DNA of 64,000 bases from Anaerocolumna chitinilytica (GCF_014218355.1 NZ_AP023368.1:2174001-2238000), one strand, 5' to 3'; shown: positions 26,837-36,570, counted from the stretch's first letter. Notes: generated from the sequence alone by a model not told the origin. A program made the numbers and translations.

Positions 26837-27379
26837 ATGAAATTAATGATTGCATCGGATATACATGGATCTGCCTATTACTGTGATAAAATGCTGGAAG
26901 CATATAAGAGAGAGGGAGCAGATAAGCTGCTTTTATTGGGGGATATTCTGTATCATGGACCAAGGAATGATTTGCCTAAGGGCTATGAACCGAAAAAAGT
27001 TATTGAGCTTCTAAATAACTTAAAGGATGAACTTCTCTGTGTTCGGGGTAATTGTGATACAGAAGTTGATCAAATGGTATTAAATTTCCCTGTTCTGGCA
27101 GAATACTGCATCCTTTATTTGAATAACCGCCTGGTATTTGCTACCCACGGCCACCATTTTAATCCGGATAATAAGCCCTCCATTAAGAAAGGAGATATCC
27201 TTTTAAATGGACATACCCATATTCCGGCATGGGAGGAGAGGGAGGATTTTATCTATGTCAACCCAGGTTCTGTATCCATACCGAAGGAAAATAGTCCGCA
27301 TAGTTATATCCTTTGGGAGGAGGAAGTGTATTTTAAGAATCTGGAAGGTGAAATTTATAAAAAAGTTTCTCTTTCATAG
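26837..27379 (+). CDS. yfcE: YfcE-type metallophosphodiesterase
   Basis: 180 residues of the MJ0936/YfcE family. The calcineurin-like metal motifs are all visible: SDIHGS, GDILYHG, GNCD, THGHHF and NGHTHIP. Members hydrolyse phosphodiesters of unknown natural identity with Mn or Ni. AAAGGAG precedes the ATG. Single gene. Confidence 0.93.
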   Translation: MKLMIASDIHGSAYYCDKMLEAYKREGADKLLLLGDILYHGPRNDLPKGYEPKKVIELLNNLKDELLCVRGNCDTEVDQMVLNFPVLAEYCILYLNNRLVFATHGHHFNPDNKPSIKKGDILLNGHTHIPAWEEREDFIYVNPGSVSIPKENSPHSYILWEEEVYFKNLEGEIYKKVSLS

Positions 27380-27588
27380 TACACCCTAAAAGGCTGAGAT
27401 TAGTACTGCTATGGTGTTTTCAGGTAAATTATTGTGTGAATATATATTCAATTGATTATGAGTTTCATGCATACTATGGATAATTAAGGAAACCTGGAGC
27501 TGGGAATTTAATGGTATCTGAGCAGATTCTAATAGAAATCATTATTATTATACAGATATAATCTCTGTATAAATACTTTATTTATTCA

Positions 27589-27617
27589 TTGCAAACAAGC
27601 TGGATATGTGGTATTAT
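27589..27617 (+). promoter_or_regulatory. Promoter of the aspartokinase transcript
   Basis: TTGCAA, 17 bases, TATTAT. This gives an unusually long leader of about 277 bases before the aspartokinase start at 27901. Confidence 0.65.
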
Positions 27618-27760
27618 AAAAAGCAAAAATTTATTGAACTACAAAGGGGTATTATTTCCCGGCAGATTGTTGCATATAGCATACATCGTGCTGTTATTTT
27701 TACGTATATTTGTTCTTACCCGCGGCAAATATTTGCTTAAAGGCACAGACTACAGATATT

Positions 27761-27790
27761 GTGGAAGTTATAAAAGCAATTTCCACTTTT
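27761..27790 (+). terminator. Terminator-like hairpin inside the aspartokinase leader
   Basis: 9-bp stem GTGGAAGTT / AATTTCCAC (one G-T pair), 8-base loop, then TTTT. Downstream pairings (GGCA/TGCC around TCTTAAGA at 27815-27832) follow. The position suggests attenuation, but the conserved core of the lysine riboswitch was looked for and not found. Confidence 0.45.
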
Positions 27791-27900
27791 AATTTCAGTT
27801 ACGCGCTATTTCCTGGCAGTCTTAAGAATGCCTGTGATAGATATGGTGCGCCTCTTGAAAGTTAGAAAGCTAGAATATTTTAATTACGGTGGAGGAAGAT

Positions 27901-29220
27901 ATGATTAAAGTAGTTAAATTCGGCGGGAGTTCCTTAGCAAACGCAGAACAATTCAAAAAGGTGGGGGCCATTATTCGTTCTGAAGAAGCGAGAAGGTATG
28001 TAGTTCCTTCAGCGCCCGGTAAACGTGATTCCAAGGATACGAAAGTAACAGATATGCTTTACCATTGCTACGATATGGCAGTGGCAGAAGAGGATACAAC
28101 AAAAGCCCTGGATGATATAAAAAAGCGTTATATGGAGATTATAGAAGGTCTTAACCTTTCAATGTCTCTTGATAAGGAATTTGAGCAGATAGCTGTTGAC
28201 TTTAAAGCAAAAAAAGGTTCCGATTATGCTGCTTCCAGAGGAGAATATCTAAACGGTCTCATCATGGCAGAGTATTTAGGGTTTGAATTTATAGATGCAA
28301 AGGATGTTATATTTTTTGATAATAACGGTGTGTTTGATGCTGATAAAACAGATGCCGTGTTGATTGAAAGACTGAAAAGTACGGAAAGGGCAGTTATACC
28401 TGGATTTTATGGAGCTCTGGAAAATGGAGATATTAAGACATTTTCCCGCGGCGGTTCCGATATTACAGGCTCTATCGTAGCAAAAGCTGTACAAGCTGAC
28501 ATATATGAGAACTGGACGGATGTGTCCGGCTTCCTGGTTGGAGACCCCAGAATCATTAAGGACCCGGAAGTAATATCAACTATTACTTACAAGGAACTTC
28601 GTGAGTTATCCTACATGGGAGCTGGTGTTTTGCATGAAGATGCTATTTTCCCGGTAAGAAAAGAAGGCATTCCTATTAATATCCGAAATACCAATGCACC
28701 GGAAGACCCGGGAACTATGATTGTAAAGAATACCTGCTTAAAGCCTGAATATACCATTACCGGTATTGCTGGAAAGAAAGGCTTTGTAGCAATTAATATA
28801 GAAAAAGATATGATGAACTCGGAGATTGGTTTTGGGAGAAAAGTACTTCGTGTATTCGAAGAAAATGGAATATCCTTTGAACATATGCCTTCCGGAATTG
28901 ATACTTTGACAGTTTTTGTTCACCAGGACGAGTTTGTTGAAAAAGAGCAGAGTGTATTAGCAGGTTTAGACCATGCTGCCAACCCGGATTCTGTTGATTT
29001 GGAAAGCGATTTGGCTCTTATTGCTGTCGTTGGGAGAGGTATGCGTCAGACCAGAGGAACAGCGGGAAGAATCTTCTCAGCCCTTGCCCATGCTAATGTA
29101 AATGTTAAAATGATAGACCAAGGCTCCAGTGAACTCAACATTATTATTGGGGTAAGTAATAAGGATTTTGAAGTAGCTATCAACGCTATTTATAATATTT
29201 TCGTATTAGCGAAGTTATAA
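27901..29220 (+). CDS. Aspartokinase
   Basis: 439 residues. The kinase starts IKVVKFGGSSLANAEQFKKV (the family KFGGSS motif), with the catalytic region GFYGALENGDIKTFSRGGSD, then two ACT domains at the C-terminus (GFVAINIEKDMMN, GLTVFVHQ-like DTLTVFVHQDEF, VGRGMRQTRGTAGRIF). It makes aspartyl phosphate, the entry to lysine, threonine and methionine synthesis, and the ACT pair indicates feedback inhibition. ATG 27901 follows GGAGG by five bases; a GTG at 27889 is less likely. Stands alone behind a long leader. Confidence 0.95.
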   Translation: MIKVVKFGGSSLANAEQFKKVGAIIRSEEARRYVVPSAPGKRDSKDTKVTDMLYHCYDMAVAEEDTTKALDDIKKRYMEIIEGLNLSMSLDKEFEQIAVDFKAKKGSDYAASRGEYLNGLIMAEYLGFEFIDAKDVIFFDNNGVFDADKTDAVLIERLKSTERAVIPGFYGALENGDIKTFSRGGSDITGSIVAKAVQADIYENWTDVSGFLVGDPRIIKDPEVISTITYKELRELSYMGAGVLHEDAIFPVRKEGIPINIRNTNAPEDPGTMIVKNTCLKPEYTITGIAGKKGFVAINIEKDMMNSEIGFGRKVLRVFEENGISFEHMPSGIDTLTVFVHQDEFVEKEQSVLAGLDHAANPDSVDLESDLALIAVVGRGMRQTRGTAGRIFSALAHANVNVKMIDQGSSELNIIIGVSNKDFEVAINAIYNIFVLAKL

Positions 29221-29330
29221 GACCTTCCCCTATTTATAAAGGAAGTATTAACGGTTAGACAAGATAAATCTAAACAGATAAAAATGATTCTGTGCGGTTG
29301 ATTTGACTGCCAGAATAACAGATATAATTT

Positions 29331-29378
29331 AAGAAGTGCTGATTTCCGGATGGAATATACCGGAGGTCAGCACTTCTT
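29331..29378. terminator. Large hairpin downstream of aspartokinase
   Basis: About 19 bp of pairing: AAGAAGTGCTGA with TCAGCACTTCTT and inner TCCGG/CCGGA. There is no long T run, so termination would be weak; it may act as an RNA 3' end protector. Confidence 0.55.
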
Positions 29379-29398
29379 GTTATGTCGCTGAAAGTTAT

Positions 29399-29608
29399 GA
29401 TGTCTGATCGTTCAGCAGACATCAAAGTTTTGGGATGTCTGACAGTTTAGCAGACAGCATAGTTTTGGGATATCTGACAGTTCGACAAACAGCATAGTTT
29501 TGGGGTATCTGACAAATCAGTAGATATCATAGTTTTGGGATATCTGACAGTTCAGCAGATATCATAGTTTTGGGATGTCTGACAGTTTAGCAGACAGATA
29601 TCACTGTT
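29399..29608. repeat. Six tandem 35-bp repeats, each able to form a hairpin
   Basis: Units begin at 29399, 29434, 29469, 29504, 29539 and 29574. The best unit reads GATATCTG-N9-CAGATATC followed by ATAGTTTTGG, so each copy is an 8-bp hairpin plus a 10-base link. The period is exactly 35 with no unique spacer, so this is not CRISPR. The last copy runs a few bases into the 3' end of the next minus-strand gene. Confidence 0.9.
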
Positions 29609-30539
29609 TATGGATATCAATTGATTTAACTGCGGAAGTTGTCTTTTTGGAAAAAGGATTTTCTGATATTACAAGACCGGCTATGGTTAGTATAGTACCC
29701 AAAGCACCTATTAAGGTCATCCTTTCATGAAGGAATAAGGCGGAGGTTAGGATTGCAATTACCGGGATGATATATATGTAAAGGCTTGTCTTAACGGCTC
29801 CCAGCACTTTTGTAGCCCAGTTCCAGATTACATAGCACAGTGCGGAAGCTCCGAGACTCAAATATAACAGATTCCCCAAATGTACCGGTTTTATAATCTC
29901 CTTATAATCATAGGAGGGGTGAAAGAAGGGGATTAACGGCAGCATGGTAATAAGTCCGTACAGGAAGATTTTACGGGTTGCCAGCATCATGTTGTATCCT
30001 AAATCACTGATCTTCTTTGTGAAAATGGAGTATATACCCCATACGAAGGCAGCAGCCAGGGCAAGTAAATCACCCATTGGGTTCAAAGAAAGAACAGTAC
30101 TTCCATTGTAACTGATAAGACATATCCCCGCTATGGCTGCTAAAAAGCCAAGAAAAAAAGAGGGACGGAATCGTTCATTCTTTAATAGAAAGTGTGCCAT
30201 CAGTGCGGTAAAGAAGGGTGCAGTGGAAACAATGACACCTACATTGGAGGCATAGGTCAAAGTTAATGCGTTATTCTCCATAAGAAAATAGAACGTAACG
30301 CCGGATAAACCAGCTCCTAAGAACAGCAGCTCATGGGATATTTTTTGACCTGGTATCTTTTCAATTTTGCCTGGTTTGATGCACCATAGAGCGATATATC
30401 CGATAAGGAAGCGCAGGATTAATATTTCAAAAGGGGAAAAAGCTTTTAATAATACCTTGGTTGATATAAATGTAGTACCCCAAAATATTACGCTGAATAA
30501 GGCCGCAATATGGCCCTTTATTGTATGTGTTGATGACAT
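29601..30539 (-). CDS. DMT/EamA-family transporter
   Basis: 312 residues with ten membrane helices in two EamA halves (AALFSVIFWGTTFISTKVLL, LALAAAFVWGIYSIFTKKIS, YIYIIPVIAILTSALFLHER). A metabolite exporter of unknown substrate. Its C-terminal tail (SKKTTSAVKSIDIHKQ) is short and not histidine-rich, unlike the other EamA protein in this window. The stop codon lies in the last unit of the 35-bp repeat array. RBS: AAAGGAG before the ATG. Confidence 0.9.
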   Translation of the reverse strand: MSSTHTIKGHIAALFSVIFWGTTFISTKVLLKAFSPFEILILRFLIGYIALWCIKPGKIEKIPGQKISHELLFLGAGLSGVTFYFLMENNALTLTYASNVGVIVSTAPFFTALMAHFLLKNERFRPSFFLGFLAAIAGICLISYNGSTVLSLNPMGDLLALAAAFVWGIYSIFTKKISDLGYNMMLATRKIFLYGLITMLPLIPFFHPSYDYKEIIKPVHLGNLLYLSLGASALCYVIWNWATKVLGAVKTSLYIYIIPVIAILTSALFLHERMTLIGALGTILTIAGLVISENPFSKKTTSAVKSIDIHKQ

Positions 30540-30602
30540 AAAGACTCCTTTAAAGAGTGGAAATGATAGCTGATTAGGAAAAGGAATTCAAATATTACAA
30601 AA

Positions 30603-30640
30603 ACAGGGCTGTTTCAGTTTTCTATGTGAAACAGCCCTGT
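30603..30640 (-). terminator. Terminator of serS
   Basis: Perfect 14-bp stem ACAGGGCTGTTTCA / TGAAACAGCCCTGT with a 10-base loop; on the minus strand it is followed by TTTTTG. Confidence 0.88.
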
Positions 30641-30646
30641 AAAAGT

Positions 30647-31924
30647 TTATTTGATAACCGTCTTACCGCCCATATACGGCTGCAATGCTTTCGGGATATT
30701 AACAGATCCGTCAGCGTTTAAGTTGTTTTCCAGGAATGCAATTAACATTCTCGGAGGAGCAACTACCGTATTATTCAGGGTATGTGCAAAGTACTTGCCG
30801 TCTTTGCCTACAACACGGATTTTTAAACGGCGGGCCTGTGCATCACCAAGGTTGGAACAGCTGCCTACTTCAAAGTATTTCTTCTGTCTGGGAGACCAGG
30901 CTTCCACATCAATAGACTTAACCTTCAGGTCTGCGAGATCACCGGAGCAGCACTCCAGGGTTCTTACAGGAATATCAAGGGAGCGGAAAAGATCAACGGT
31001 ATTCTGCCATAACACATCGAACCACTTAGGGCTGTCCTCCGGATTACATACTACAATCATTTCCTGTTTCTCGAACTGGTGAATACGGTATACGCCGCGT
31101 TCCTCCAGACCGTGAGCACCTTTTTCTTTACGGAAACAAGGTGAGTAGCTGGTTAAGGTCTGAGGAAGAGTTTCTTCCGGAAGAATAGTATCAATGAACT
31201 TACCGATCATTGAATGCTCGCTGGTACCGATAAGGTATAAATCTTCCCCTTCAATCTTGTACATCATGGCATCCATTTCTGCAAAGCTCATAACACCTGT
31301 GACAACGTCGCTTCTAATCATATAGGGAGGAATACAATAAGTAAATCCTCTGTCAATCATAAAATCTCTGGCATAGGAGATAACAGCAGAGTGAAGTCTT
31401 GCGATATCACCCATGAGATAATAAAAGCCGTTACCAGCAACCTTTCTTGCGCTATCTAAATCGATTCCATTGAATTTCTCCATGATTTCTGAATGGTAAG
31501 GAATTTCAAAATCCGGAACCACCGGTTCACCATAGCGTTTTACTTCAACATTTTCACTGTCATCCTTGCCGATAGGAACACTGGGATCAATTATATTGGG
31601 AATAGTCATCATGATTTTCTTAATACGTTCTTCCAGCTCGGCTTCTTTTGCTTCCAGTTCGGCCAGTCTTTCAGATTCTGCGTTTACTTTTGCTTTCATT
31701 TCTTCGGCTTCTTCTTTTTTGCCTTGAGCCATGAGACCGCCGATTTGCTTGGATATCTTATTTCTTTCAGATCTTAGAGCATCAGCCTCCTGCTTTGTGG
31801 CTCTGGACTGGGCATCCAGTTCAATAACCTCATCCACCAGGCCAAGCTTGTTGTCCTGGAACTTGTTCTTGATATTCTGTTTTACAATATCAGGATTTTC
31901 TCTGACCAATTTAATGTCTAACAT
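30647..31924 (-). CDS. serS: Seryl-tRNA synthetase
   Basis: 425 residues. N-terminal coiled-coil arm (about 30-100, rich in E/K: LEAKEAELEERIKKIMMTIP), then the class II core: motif 2 PCFRKEKGAHG...RVYRIHQFEK and motif 3 MLIAFLENN preceded by NNTVVAPPR. It charges tRNA-Ser (and initiates selenocysteine charging). ATG 31924 follows GGAGG by five bases. Controlled by a T-box leader and ended by a terminator at 30603-30640. Confidence 0.97.
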   Translation of the reverse strand: MLDIKLVRENPDIVKQNIKNKFQDNKLGLVDEVIELDAQSRATKQEADALRSERNKISKQIGGLMAQGKKEEAEEMKAKVNAESERLAELEAKEAELEERIKKIMMTIPNIIDPSVPIGKDDSENVEVKRYGEPVVPDFEIPYHSEIMEKFNGIDLDSARKVAGNGFYYLMGDIARLHSAVISYARDFMIDRGFTYCIPPYMIRSDVVTGVMSFAEMDAMMYKIEGEDLYLIGTSEHSMIGKFIDTILPEETLPQTLTSYSPCFRKEKGAHGLEERGVYRIHQFEKQEMIVVCNPEDSPKWFDVLWQNTVDLFRSLDIPVRTLECCSGDLADLKVKSIDVEAWSPRQKKYFEVGSCSNLGDAQARRLKIRVVGKDGKYFAHTLNNTVVAPPRMLIAFLENNLNADGSVNIPKALQPYMGGKTVIK

Positions 31925-31982
31925 CATTTCCTCCATTCAGCCGCTGCTGGCGGCATATAATTTAGTCTAAAAATGGGCAAAA

Positions 31983-32243
31983 ATAAAAATCCTATCATCC
32001 CCACACAATACATGGGACGAAAGGATTCCGCGTTGCCACCCAAATTGCCGTAAGCACTTAACTTTACGGCCTCTCAACATGGCAGGATAGAGGCTGCCGC
32101 CCTTTCGGCTTCATAAAAACTTCTATTCACCGACAGCTCCAAAAGTGGAAAGACTTGAGCTTTCACCGGTTTACACCAACCACCGGCTCTCTTTGGAAAC
32201 CTCATAATCGTAGCTTTTATCAATGCTGTTTATTGATATATTT
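31983..32243 (-). promoter_or_regulatory. T-box leader of serS
   Basis: On the minus strand: AGAGAG and GGTTGGTG of stem I, the T-box core GGTGGCAACGCGG (32028-32040), and a terminator AATCCTTTCGTCCC ... GGGGATGATAGGATT followed by TTTTTATTTT (31983-32027). Uncharged tRNA-Ser would pair with the TGGC bulge and block termination. I could not fix the specifier codon with confidence. Confidence 0.92.
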
Positions 32244-32249
32244 GTATTT

Positions 32250-32277
32250 ATTATACACAAATGTGAGGAAAATACAA
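32250..32277 (-). promoter_or_regulatory. Promoter of the serS T-box transcript
   Basis: Minus strand TTGTAT, 16 bases, TATAAT; predicted start near 32243. Confidence 0.8.
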
Positions 32278-32409
32278 GCGGTTTTTTGAATTCCATTGAG
32301 CAAACAGTTTAAAACTATAGTTTATAACTTGAATTTGTTATAAAGTTCGAAGAGAAAGTATTAAATAAAAACGGATGAGCAATTTACTTGATAAAAAATG
32401 CTTAAATGT

Positions 32410-33069
32410 CTAAAAAAGTTCTTTAACTTGGCATTGATCTGATTCTCTCTTAATTTTGCTATATAAAAAATTATAGTCACTTAAGTAAAATTTATCACAT
32501 CCAATTTTTTTATCAGATCTAAAAATTTCATAACAAACAGTTCCTTCAGATAAGCCGTGGTTTATGCATCTTAATTCATGTAATGTTGTTATATCTTGGT
32601 AGTAAAACTTCCTATATCCAACAAAGTAAAATTGATCAAAAAATATTATACAAAAGTCAAAACAATACACACGAATGCAAGCTAAGACTATTATATCAAA
32701 TATCATCCACATTCTTAGTGTACTAAACGGCATCCAGTTCAATACTTCACTTATTGTGACATATAAAGTAATTAAGAATAAAATGAGCACTATATAAATG
32801 CTATATGTCCCCTCAAACTCACATATTTTTTTGGTAGTATAACTTATAATTTTACCTTTATTTATCAAACGCTTAATTTTTAATGCACTAAACATAAAAA
32901 GAATATTTAAACCTAAAACATAGGTTGATATTAAATAAATTTTTGAATCACTGGATTTACCACAAAATATAAAAAGCATCAAAAATATGATTATGAATGT
33001 CCATTCGTAGTACCTATATTTTTTATAGTAGTTTTTCGTTATATTATTAAATACTGTATTCAATTTCAT
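32410..33069 (-). CDS. Uncharacterised membrane protein
   Basis: 219 residues, not recognised. Four hydrophobic segments are visible (WTFIIIFLMLFIFCG, IYLISTYVLGLNILFMFSAL, YSIYIVLILFLITLYVTISE, MWMIFDIIVLACIRVYCFDF), then a soluble C-terminal 70 residues with several cysteines. The gene is more AT-rich than its neighbours (AAA/TTT-rich codons), which suggests transfer. TTCTCC (GGAGAA) precedes the start on the minus strand. No partner gene nearby. Confidence 0.7.
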   Translation of the reverse strand: MKLNTVFNNITKNYYKKYRYYEWTFIIIFLMLFIFCGKSSDSKIYLISTYVLGLNILFMFSALKIKRLINKGKIISYTTKKICEFEGTYSIYIVLILFLITLYVTISEVLNWMPFSTLRMWMIFDIIVLACIRVYCFDFCIIFFDQFYFVGYRKFYYQDITTLHELRCINHGLSEGTVCYEIFRSDKKIGCDKFYLSDYNFLYSKIKRESDQCQVKELF

Positions 33070-33993
33070 ATTCTCCTAATAATATACTATTTGGATGAAG
33101 GAACCATTGGGAAACCAGTCTGGAAAGAAATCGTCCATCCAAACAGGTTTTAAGACAGTAAGTTATTCGAATTAAATAATACAGAGATTCTTTTAGGTCA
33201 AAATTTTACAAAATCGCCCTAATTCATGATATTATCTTGTATTATTTAAAAAAACTATTTATAATCAAATGATAATAGAAAAAATGGCTATGAAACTTTT
33301 GGTGATATTTACATAATGGTTTCTGCCAAAACTTATAATTATAGAAAGAGTTATTTATAATGAAAACAAAACTTTGAGGTGTGATACAGTTAAATTATTT
33401 ACCTCTTAATTAAACAATACATCCTTAGTGAAAACAATGCATCAGTGGTGTTTGGTAAAAAAACGTGGTATTTGGTAATAGTGGACGTGCTTTGTTAGTT
33501 TTTTATTATTTTTATAGTGTAAGAATAAGATAGCTCAAACGTTGCATTTATTTAAGTGCGACGCTTGAGCTAATTAATAATTTAACAATCAAGATAGATT
33601 AGATTACTTTGATGAATTTGATTAATAATTCTGATAAGTTTCAGTTCTATGGTAGCAATAATTGACTGTTTTTTTGTTTGTACTTTTTTATAGTCAATTA
33701 TTACTCTGATGTGGTATTTTTTAAAACAATGCTTTGAAAGCCTTAATATTACTGGGTTTTGATGACTCAAGCAGCAGTTGAGTTATTTTTTTATGCAACT
33801 CAATTACCGCTTTATTCCTATTTCCAGCCATTTCGATATAATGAGATTGTAACCGATAAGCAACCTGCCTGACAGCATAGAAACTAGAAATACTCTAGTC
33901 GGATACATTGGCAGTATTTTAGAACTTGTGAACCTGTAAATTTAGGGACTGCGGTATGTATGAAACTGCAGTAAATCGAAAGGAGATTATATT
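33070..33993. other. 924-bp AT-rich stretch without a convincing gene
   Basis: It holds a hairpin at 33532-33571 (AGCTCAAACGTTGCA / TGCGACGCTTGAGCT, two imperfect pairs) and a plus-strand terminator at 33765-33792 (ACTCAA-GCAGCAG-TTGAGT then TATTTTTTT). A short minus-strand frame at 33582-33770 has no ribosome site and looks random. The terminator implies that some short plus-strand RNA ends here, but I see no clear promoter for it. Confidence 0.5.
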
Positions 33994-34740
33994 ATGTTTA
34001 GTACATTAGAAGTTGGAAGAAAAATTGCAGAATTTCGTAAACAAAAGAATATGACACAGATGGAGTTAGCAGATGCCTTAGGAATAAGTTATCAGGCAGT
34101 CAGTAATTGGGAGAGAGGGAATTCTATGCCGGATATCTCCAAGCTATCCGAACTAGTATCGGTACTGGATTGCACCATTGATGAACTTCTTGGTAATAAG
34201 AAGGAAAGCGATTTGTTCCAAAATATTATTAAAGGAAAAGAAAAGGAATATGTGAAAGAACAAAAGATATCCATTGAAGATGTGGCCTCTGCCGGTCCGG
34301 CTCTTAAGCCAAGTCAGACAGAGAGTTTATTGGAAACAATTATCACAGAAAATGCTGATAAGGTGTCCTTAAAGGATCTGGTAAAAGTTGCACCTTTTGT
34401 TAGCGAAGAATACTTAATGCAATGGATTGATAATCTGGATATTCTACTGGATTTAAATGGTGTAACAGCATTGGCGCCTTTCTTATCAGAAGATTCTCTT
34501 GATCGTATTGTCGAGAAGATTGAAACAATCGGGGATTTATCACATGTGGTTGGGCTGGCACCTTTTTTATCCGATAAGACCATTAATAATTTAGTAGATA
34601 TGGCTTTAGCCAAAGGACATATCGGAGATTGTGTTGGTTTATATCCTTTTCTTGAAAGTGACACCGCAAGAAAATTGGCTGACCAACTGATGAAGGAAGG
34701 CAATATGAAGGAATTTATAAAACTTGCTCCATTTTTATAA
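33994..34740 (+). CDS. XRE-family regulator with C-terminal helical repeats
   Basis: 248 residues. Residues 7-65 are a Cro/C1-type HTH (GRKIAEFRKQKNMTQMELAD, GISYQAVSNWERG). After a linker come about four repeats of roughly 35 residues ending in VAPFVSEE, LAPFLSED, LAPFLSDK, LYPFLESD and a terminal LAPFL. This is a helical-repeat module likely used for dimerisation or partner binding. AAGGAG precedes the ATG. It leads an ABC exporter pair and probably regulates it. Confidence 0.85.
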   Translation: MFSTLEVGRKIAEFRKQKNMTQMELADALGISYQAVSNWERGNSMPDISKLSELVSVLDCTIDELLGNKKESDLFQNIIKGKEKEYVKEQKISIEDVASAGPALKPSQTESLLETIITENADKVSLKDLVKVAPFVSEEYLMQWIDNLDILLDLNGVTALAPFLSEDSLDRIVEKIETIGDLSHVVGLAPFLSDKTINNLVDMALAKGHIGDCVGLYPFLESDTARKLADQLMKEGNMKEFIKLAPFL

Positions 34741-34752
34741 GAGGAGTCATTT

Positions 34753-34798
34753 ACACCCATACAAAAGCATTGAAGGTGATGCTGCTTGTATGGGTGGT
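34753..34798 (+). promoter_or_regulatory. Hairpin between the XRE gene and the first ABC exporter gene
   Basis: 11-bp perfect stem CACCCATACAA / TTGTATGGGTG plus inner AGCAT/ATGCT, no T run. Probably modulates expression of the ABC genes relative to the regulator, or is a regulator site. Confidence 0.5.
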
Positions 34799-34819
34799 AT
34801 ATAAGGGAGAACGGCAGTT

Positions 34820-36475
34820 ATGAAAGAATTATTGTTAAAGCGTAAGAGTAAATTTATCCAGTACTTATTTGCGACCTTCCTGTTTATCGGGGACCATTTT
34901 GCTCAGATGGGGATATTCGTGCTGTTACTTAGGGCTATCGAAAAGGGAGATGTGAAGCATTTTGGTATTGTAGCAGGTATAACGATCCTGTTTATTATAT
35001 ATGCACCACTGAATTTTGTGATATCCAGATTGCTACGTATCCGCTATATGAGGGATACCATACTGGATGTCAGGAAGCAGGCCTTTGATAAGATTATACA
35101 TATGTCCTTTAAACGATTTTCAGCCAAGTCTAAGGAAATCTATATTTCGAATCTGATTAATGATATCAATACCTTTGAAAATAAATTCTTTATCAGTCTG
35201 CTGAATTACCTGATTAATATGGGAATGTTCCTGCTGTCTATCTTAATCCTTGTATTTCTGGACTATAAATTAGCCATTGCTATGGCTATTCAGGCGGTAC
35301 TATTAACAGCTCTGGCTAATGTATTTGCCGGAAAGGCTACTGCTCTGGAGCAGGAGCTCTCAGAAAGCAATGAGAACTTTACAATGGACATGGCGAATAC
35401 CTTTAATGGTATGGAAATCTTAAAACTTAACCATATCGAAGAGAAATTTAAAGAGAAGAGTATGGATGCAGTTACAAGAGCGGAAAATAAAAAGTTTGCC
35501 GCTGCCTTCTTTACAGATATGCAAAGGCACGTTATCCGAATAATATCCTTTGTTTCTTCTGTAGCAGTTATGATTTATCTGGCTTATAGCTTCATAAACG
35601 GTTTAAGCCTGAGTATGGGCGGCTTTTTATTTCAGCTCTGTTCCTCCAGCGGCAATTATCTGATTAGTGCCTTTCCGATGAAAAATCAAATGAAGGCCTC
35701 TATGACTATCTACAAAAAGATAGCAGAGCCGGAGGAAGGTGTGGAAGAAGCGGATAAGGGCAACGAGGAATTTCACTTTCACAACAAGATTAATTTTAAT
35801 CATGTAAGCTTTTCTTATGATAAAAGGGAGATATTTAAAGATGCTTCCTTTACCATAGAAAAGGGAAAAAAGTATCTAATAAAAGGTACCAGCGGTGCCG
35901 GTAAATCCACTCTTATGAGCCTTCTTGCAAAAACCACGGAGGATTATACCGGTGAGATAACAGCGGATGGCATCGATTACAGGCATATAAACGAAAAGTC
36001 CTTCCATGGACAGGTTGCATTTGTCTATCAGGATGTATTTCTCTTTGAGGATACAATCCGCAATAACATCGCATTATATCAGGATATCCCGGAGGATAAG
36101 ATAGAATTTGCCGTTAAAGTCTGCGGACTTGAAAGTATCTGCAAAGAAAGGGAAGCAGGACTGGAGGCCATGCTTTCAGAAAACGGAAAGAATCTCTCAG
36201 GAGGACAAAGGCAGAGAATATCCATTGCCAGAGCGATTGCTAAGGATGCGGAGATTCTCTTTGTAGATGAAGGAACCTCCAGCTTAAATGAAGAATTGGG
36301 AAGAGAAATAGAAAAAGTATTTTTAGAGTTGGACAATACGGTGATTGCAATCAGCCACCGTTATTATGAGGAGGTCACAGATAAATATGATTATGTCTTG
36401 GAAATTAAGAACGGAAGAATACATCAGTTCAGTGCACAGGAGTATTTTCATGAGGTATTGATGTGGAGAGCATAG
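34820..36475 (+). CDS. ABC exporter half-transporter (membrane plus ATPase domains)
   Basis: 551 residues. Six membrane helices (about 1-300), then an ATPase with Walker A GTSGAGKST, Q-loop VYQDVFLFED, signature LSGGQRQR, Walker B ILFVDEGTSSL and H-loop AISHRYYEE. Asp after the Walker B Glu region is atypical (EGTSSLN). It is followed 95 bases later by a similar gene, so the two probably form a heterodimeric exporter. The substrate (drug, lipid or peptide) is not inferable. Confidence 0.9.
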   Translation: MKELLLKRKSKFIQYLFATFLFIGDHFAQMGIFVLLLRAIEKGDVKHFGIVAGITILFIIYAPLNFVISRLLRIRYMRDTILDVRKQAFDKIIHMSFKRFSAKSKEIYISNLINDINTFENKFFISLLNYLINMGMFLLSILILVFLDYKLAIAMAIQAVLLTALANVFAGKATALEQELSESNENFTMDMANTFNGMEILKLNHIEEKFKEKSMDAVTRAENKKFAAAFFTDMQRHVIRIISFVSSVAVMIYLAYSFINGLSLSMGGFLFQLCSSSGNYLISAFPMKNQMKASMTIYKKIAEPEEGVEEADKGNEEFHFHNKINFNHVSFSYDKREIFKDASFTIEKGKKYLIKGTSGAGKSTLMSLLAKTTEDYTGEITADGIDYRHINEKSFHGQVAFVYQDVFLFEDTIRNNIALYQDIPEDKIEFAVKVCGLESICKEREAGLEAMLSENGKNLSGGQRQRISIARAIAKDAEILFVDEGTSSLNEELGREIEKVFLELDNTVIAISHRYYEEVTDKYDYVLEIKNGRIHQFSAQEYFHEVLMWRA

Positions 36476-36570
36476 AAAAATATATTATCCCCATGTGAAA
36501 AAACACAGATATTATATATTTCGAGCCTGCTATTTCGATTGACAGGCTCCCAGAAAGGCGTGGCTACGAT

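Noticed and set aside
27589..27792. 67-residue frame upstream of aspartokinase
   Set aside because: No ribosome site, it starts within the promoter -35, and composition is not coding-like.
27624..27900. Lysine riboswitch before aspartokinase
   Set aside because: The conserved five-way junction motifs (AGAGGTGC and partners) are not found on the plus strand.
29399..29608. CRISPR array
   Set aside because: The 35-bp units follow one another with no unique spacers and no cas genes are in the window.
33582..33770. 62-residue minus-strand frame in the 33-kb gap
   Set aside because: No ribosome site, promoter or recognisable motif; overlaps a plus-strand terminator.
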